This document shows positions 6,410-8,972 of a stretch of DNA of 8,972 nt, one piece after another. The translations under genes were made by a program, and so were the position numbers. This stretch comes from Chloroflexota bacterium (GTDB lineage: Bacteria; Chloroflexota; UBA11872; VXOZ01), in assembly GCA_009839775.1 (NCBI GenBank), contig VXOZ01000450.1, positions 1 through 8,972 of the forward strand. The letters run 5' to 3'. Position 1 is the stretch's first letter; every line of letters starts with the position of its first letter. The notes under the pieces are model-generated. The model searched no databases. It saw only the letters and a program-made list of their open reading frames with translations, and was not told the DNA's origin.

Positions 6410-8971
6410 ATGCCGGTAACACTTACAGTTGACGGTCAAGAGGTGACGGTACCTGACGGTTCCACAATCCTCGATGCCGCGCGCAAAGCCGGCATCTACA
6501 TTCCTACGCTGTGCTTCGATACTTTTCTCAAGCCCTACGGCGCGTGCCGCATGTGCGTCGTGGAGGTTGAACGCGCGCCGAAGCCGCTCTCTTCCTGTAA
6601 TACCATGGCCATGGACGGCATGGTGGTGAGCACAAAGACCGAACCCGTGGTGCATGCCCAACAAGGCATCATGGAAATGACCCTGCAGCACCACCCGCTG
6701 GATTGTCCTTATTGCGACAAGTCGGGTGTCTGCGACCTGCAGCACACCGCCTACGAGGTGGGGGTGTACCGCAGCAAGTTGGGCAGCGACAATCCAAACG
6801 AGCCCGACCATGAATTCAGCCCTTTGATTGAATGGGACCCGAATCGCTGCATCTACTGCGGCAAGTGTGTGCGCATCTGTGACGAACGCGTTGGGGATAG
6901 CGCGCTTACCTTCAACCTACGCGGCTTTCATAGCTACATTGGGACGCAGTTCGATGAGCCGTTGGACTGCGTGGAATGCGGTGAGTGTATCGAAGTGTGC
7001 CCGGTGGGCGCTTTGCTGAGCCGCCCGTTCATGCACAGCGGCCGGGCCTGGCAAGTGCACCAGAGTGAGTCGATTTGCAACCACTGTAGCGTCGGCTGCC
7101 AGATGCACGTTGAGACGCGCATGGGCGAGGTATTGCGCACGAAAGCGAACCCCGCGCTCCGCGATCAAACACCGGTCAACACACGCGACCGCGGTCCCGG
7201 GGACGGCATGCTCTGCACGCGCGGTCGCTTTGGCTACGACTACATTCACGACGATGGGCGCGTGAAGCAGCCGCTCATTCGCCGGAACGGCGCGTTGGAA
7301 CCGGCAAGCTGGGATGAAGCGCTTACCTTGGTGGCGGAACAGATTGCCGGGGCAAAGTCGCAGCACGGGCCGGACACGATCGCAGCTATTACGTCCGGGC
7401 GTCTCTCTGACGAAGAAAACTATCTGGCCTCGCGTCTCATGCGAGAGGTTGTAGGCACCAATAACATTGACAGCACCGAGCGCTGGACGTTCATTCCCAC
7501 CCTCAAGACGCTAGGACCCGCCGCCTTTAATTTCAGCATTGCCCAAATGGAGCACATGGATGCTTTTCTGGTCGTGGGCGGCGACATCATGGAGAGCCAC
7601 GACGTGCTCGGCATGCGGATGCGGCAGTGGGTGCGCGACCAAGGCAAAGCGCTTATTCAGGTCAGCAGTCTGCCAAGCAGACAGGATAGCCGCTTCGCGC
7701 AACGTGTACTCCGTGTGCGGCCGGGAACCGAGGAGCATCTTGTTCAAGGACTAGCGGCCGAGCTCTCGCGCCAGTCCAGTAACGGCAGCGCGCCGGAGGA
7801 GTTACGCGGCTACGACCTGGAGGCTGCTGCCGCCGACACCGGAATTGAACCGGCAGAGTTGAGTGAGACCGCTGCGCAACTCGCCCAGGCGGGCAGCGTC
7901 GGTATCGTGTGGGCGCTCGGCAACTGGCTCATTGGCAGCGCCGGAAACTTTGCACAAGCGGCGGCCAATCTTGCTTTGGCATTGCCGGAAGCCCATCTTT
8001 TCCCGCTCGCCGCCAAGGCAAATTCCCGGGGCCTCGTGCAAATGGGCGCGGGAGCCGACATCTTGCCGAATTTCCGCAGCGGTGATGACGCCCAGGCCCG
8101 CAGCGCATTGGGCAGACTGTGGGACGTGGTGCTGCCCGAATCGCGGGGCCTCACGCTCGATGACCTCTTGTCCGGCGCTGATGTCTCCGTGCTCTACATC
8201 ATTGGAGAAGACGTGGTAGCGAGCGCGCGTGATAGGCAGAAGGCACAGGCACTCCTCGATCGTGCCGGCTTCGTGGTGGTGCAGGACCTCTTCGTGAACA
8301 GCACGGCGGCGGAGCATGCCGACGTAGTCTTGCCTGCGGTCAGCTTTGCCGAAAGGACCGGAACCTACACTAATCTTGAAGGCCGCGCGCAGCGGGCGCA
8401 GGCGGCAATTCCCCCCGTGGGAGAAGCGAAAGCCGATTGGCAGATCTTCACCGAACTCGCGTTGCAGCTTGGCGCGCGGTGGACGTACAAGAATTCGGAC
8501 TCAGTTGCCCAAGAGATTGCCGCAGCGCTGGCAGACATCCCACCGACGCACAGCGCACCAGGTTTTGGCTGGCAGGACCTACCGGAGCTGTCAAGTGTGA
8601 ATGGCGACGGCAAACTGCTCTTGGTGACCCAAGATCATCTATTCGTGCCCGGTGTTACCGGCCGCTACAGCAGCAACCTACGCCGTTTGGTGGAGGAGCC
8701 GGTTGCTGAATTGCACCCGGCGCAACTTGAGCGCCTTGGCGTAAGCGACGGTGAGAAAGTAGGGATTCAGGCAAACGGAGCGGACGTGACCGTTACGGCG
8801 AAAGCAAATGACCGTTTGGCGGAAGACGTGGTCTACCTTCCCGTTGGCTTCCCGGACGCGCCGGTAGGAGCATTGCTGGGCGCGGAGGCCACGGTTGCGG
8901 TATCGGTGCGTGCTGCCGCTGCGGCAGCCGAAGCTGGCTCGGCGCAGCCGCGAGCTAGGAATGAGACATGA
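6410..8971 (+). CDS. nuoG: NADH-quinone oxidoreductase subunit G-like Fe-S / molybdopterin-fold protein
   Basis: This is the large Fe-S subunit of the electron-input module. The order of domains is: 2Fe-2S ferredoxin domain with C35, C46, C49, C63 (N1b); the His-Cys cluster H95, C99, C102, C108 (N5); a ferredoxin-like pair with C147, C150, C153, C157 and C187, C190, C193, C197; the N7-type motif C223, C226, C230, C269; a molybdopterin oxidoreductase-like domain (about 280-700); and a molybdopterin dinucleotide-binding-like domain (about 735-825), ending in an alanine-rich tail. Ordinary NuoG has only four cysteines in the third group (N4), so one additional [4Fe-4S] cluster is predicted, as in [FeFe] hydrogenases and NAD-linked formate dehydrogenases. 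Where formate dehydrogenases have catalytic Cys/Sec, this protein reads ERWTF (357-361), so an active Mo/W site is unlikely. ATG 6410 follows a purine-rich GAGAAGAGGGAAG. At 853 residues it is of NuoG size. A formate-dehydrogenase-like paralogue is the alternative, but the position after nuoD favours NuoG. Confidence 0.9.
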   Translation: MPVTLTVDGQEVTVPDGSTILDAARKAGIYIPTLCFDTFLKPYGACRMCVVEVERAPKPLSSCNTMAMDGMVVSTKTEPVVHAQQGIMEMTLQHHPLDCPYCDKSGVCDLQHTAYEVGVYRSKLGSDNPNEPDHEFSPLIEWDPNRCIYCGKCVRICDERVGDSALTFNLRGFHSYIGTQFDEPLDCVECGECIEVCPVGALLSRPFMHSGRAWQVHQSESICNHCSVGCQMHVETRMGEVLRTKANPALRDQTPVNTRDRGPGDGMLCTRGRFGYDYIHDDGRVKQPLIRRNGALEPASWDEALTLVAEQIAGAKSQHGPDTIAAITSGRLSDEENYLASRLMREVVGTNNIDSTERWTFIPTLKTLGPAAFNFSIAQMEHMDAFLVVGGDIMESHDVLGMRMRQWVRDQGKALIQVSSLPSRQDSRFAQRVLRVRPGTEEHLVQGLAAELSRQSSNGSAPEELRGYDLEAAAADTGIEPAELSETAAQLAQAGSVGIVWALGNWLIGSAGNFAQAAANLALALPEAHLFPLAAKANSRGLVQMGAGADILPNFRSGDDAQARSALGRLWDVVLPESRGLTLDDLLSGADVSVLYIIGEDVVASARDRQKAQALLDRAGFVVVQDLFVNSTAAEHADVVLPAVSFAERTGTYTNLEGRAQRAQAAIPPVGEAKADWQIFTELALQLGARWTYKNSDSVAQEIAAALADIPPTHSAPGFGWQDLPELSSVNGDGKLLLVTQDHLFVPGVTGRYSSNLRRLVEEPVAELHPAQLERLGVSDGEKVGIQANGADVTVTAKANDRLAEDVVYLPVGFPDAPVGALLGAEATVAVSVRAAAAAAEAGSAQPRARNET

Positions 8972-8972
8972 C
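8968..8972 (+). CDS. Start of the next gene, cut by the window end (possibly nuoH)
   Basis: An ATG at 8968-8970 overlaps the nuoG stop (ATGA arrangement) and has TAGGA at 8956-8960 at a good distance. Such overlaps are typical of coupled genes in one operon. In standard order nuoH follows nuoG, but only the first five bases are in the window, so the identity rests on context alone. Confidence 0.35.

Noticed and set aside
6603..6614. 12-bp palindrome CCATGGCCATGG
   Set aside because: It lies inside nuoG coding sequence and is explained by Met-Ala-Met codons; no other sign of a site.
5692..6811. Long minus-strand open frames (177 and 188 codons) opposite nuoD and nuoG
   Set aside because: These are shadows produced by GC-rich codons of strongly recognised genes on the other strand; they have no family resemblance.

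Overview
The window is a GC-rich (by eye high-50s to 60%) bacterial chromosomal segment with all recognisable genes on the + strand. It suggests a Gram-positive-type or monoderm-like lineage, most plausibly Chloroflexota. The grounds are a VanW-family cell-envelope protein, a rex repressor directly upstream of a nuo cluster, and a nuo gene order of A-B-C-D-G. This placement is inferred from gene content only and was not tested by a search.

Layout: bases 1-510 hold no convincing gene, only two hairpins. Bases 511-2334 encode a 607-residue VanW-domain protein with a Tat-like N-terminus. Bases 2335-2862 are intergenic, with weak hairpins after vanW and an 11-bp tandem duplication. Just upstream of rex, an 18-bp near-perfect Rex operator sits on an extended -10 promoter and is followed by a 10-bp palindrome. 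rex (2910-3605) encodes the NADH/NAD+-sensing repressor. After 99 bp the respiratory complex I genes begin: nuoA, nuoB (TTG start inside nuoA), nuoC (GTG start), nuoD and nuoG. The stop codon of nuoG overlaps an ATG that probably starts the next subunit gene, cut off by the window end.

How they work together: NuoB, C and D form the quinone-reducing connecting module with the terminal N2 cluster. NuoA belongs to the membrane arm, and NuoG carries the Fe-S chain of the input module. Rex senses the NADH/NAD+ ratio that complex I helps set, so rex next to nuo, with a Rex box in front of rex, makes a plausible feedback loop.

The most unusual points are two. nuoE and nuoF, the NADH-oxidising diaphorase genes, are absent between nuoD and nuoG. 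NuoG carries a full eight-cysteine di-[4Fe-4S] ferredoxin motif in addition to the usual N1b, N5 and N7 ligands. Together these raise the possibility of a complex I with a non-standard electron input. No CRISPR array, insertion sequence, tRNA or rRNA was seen.
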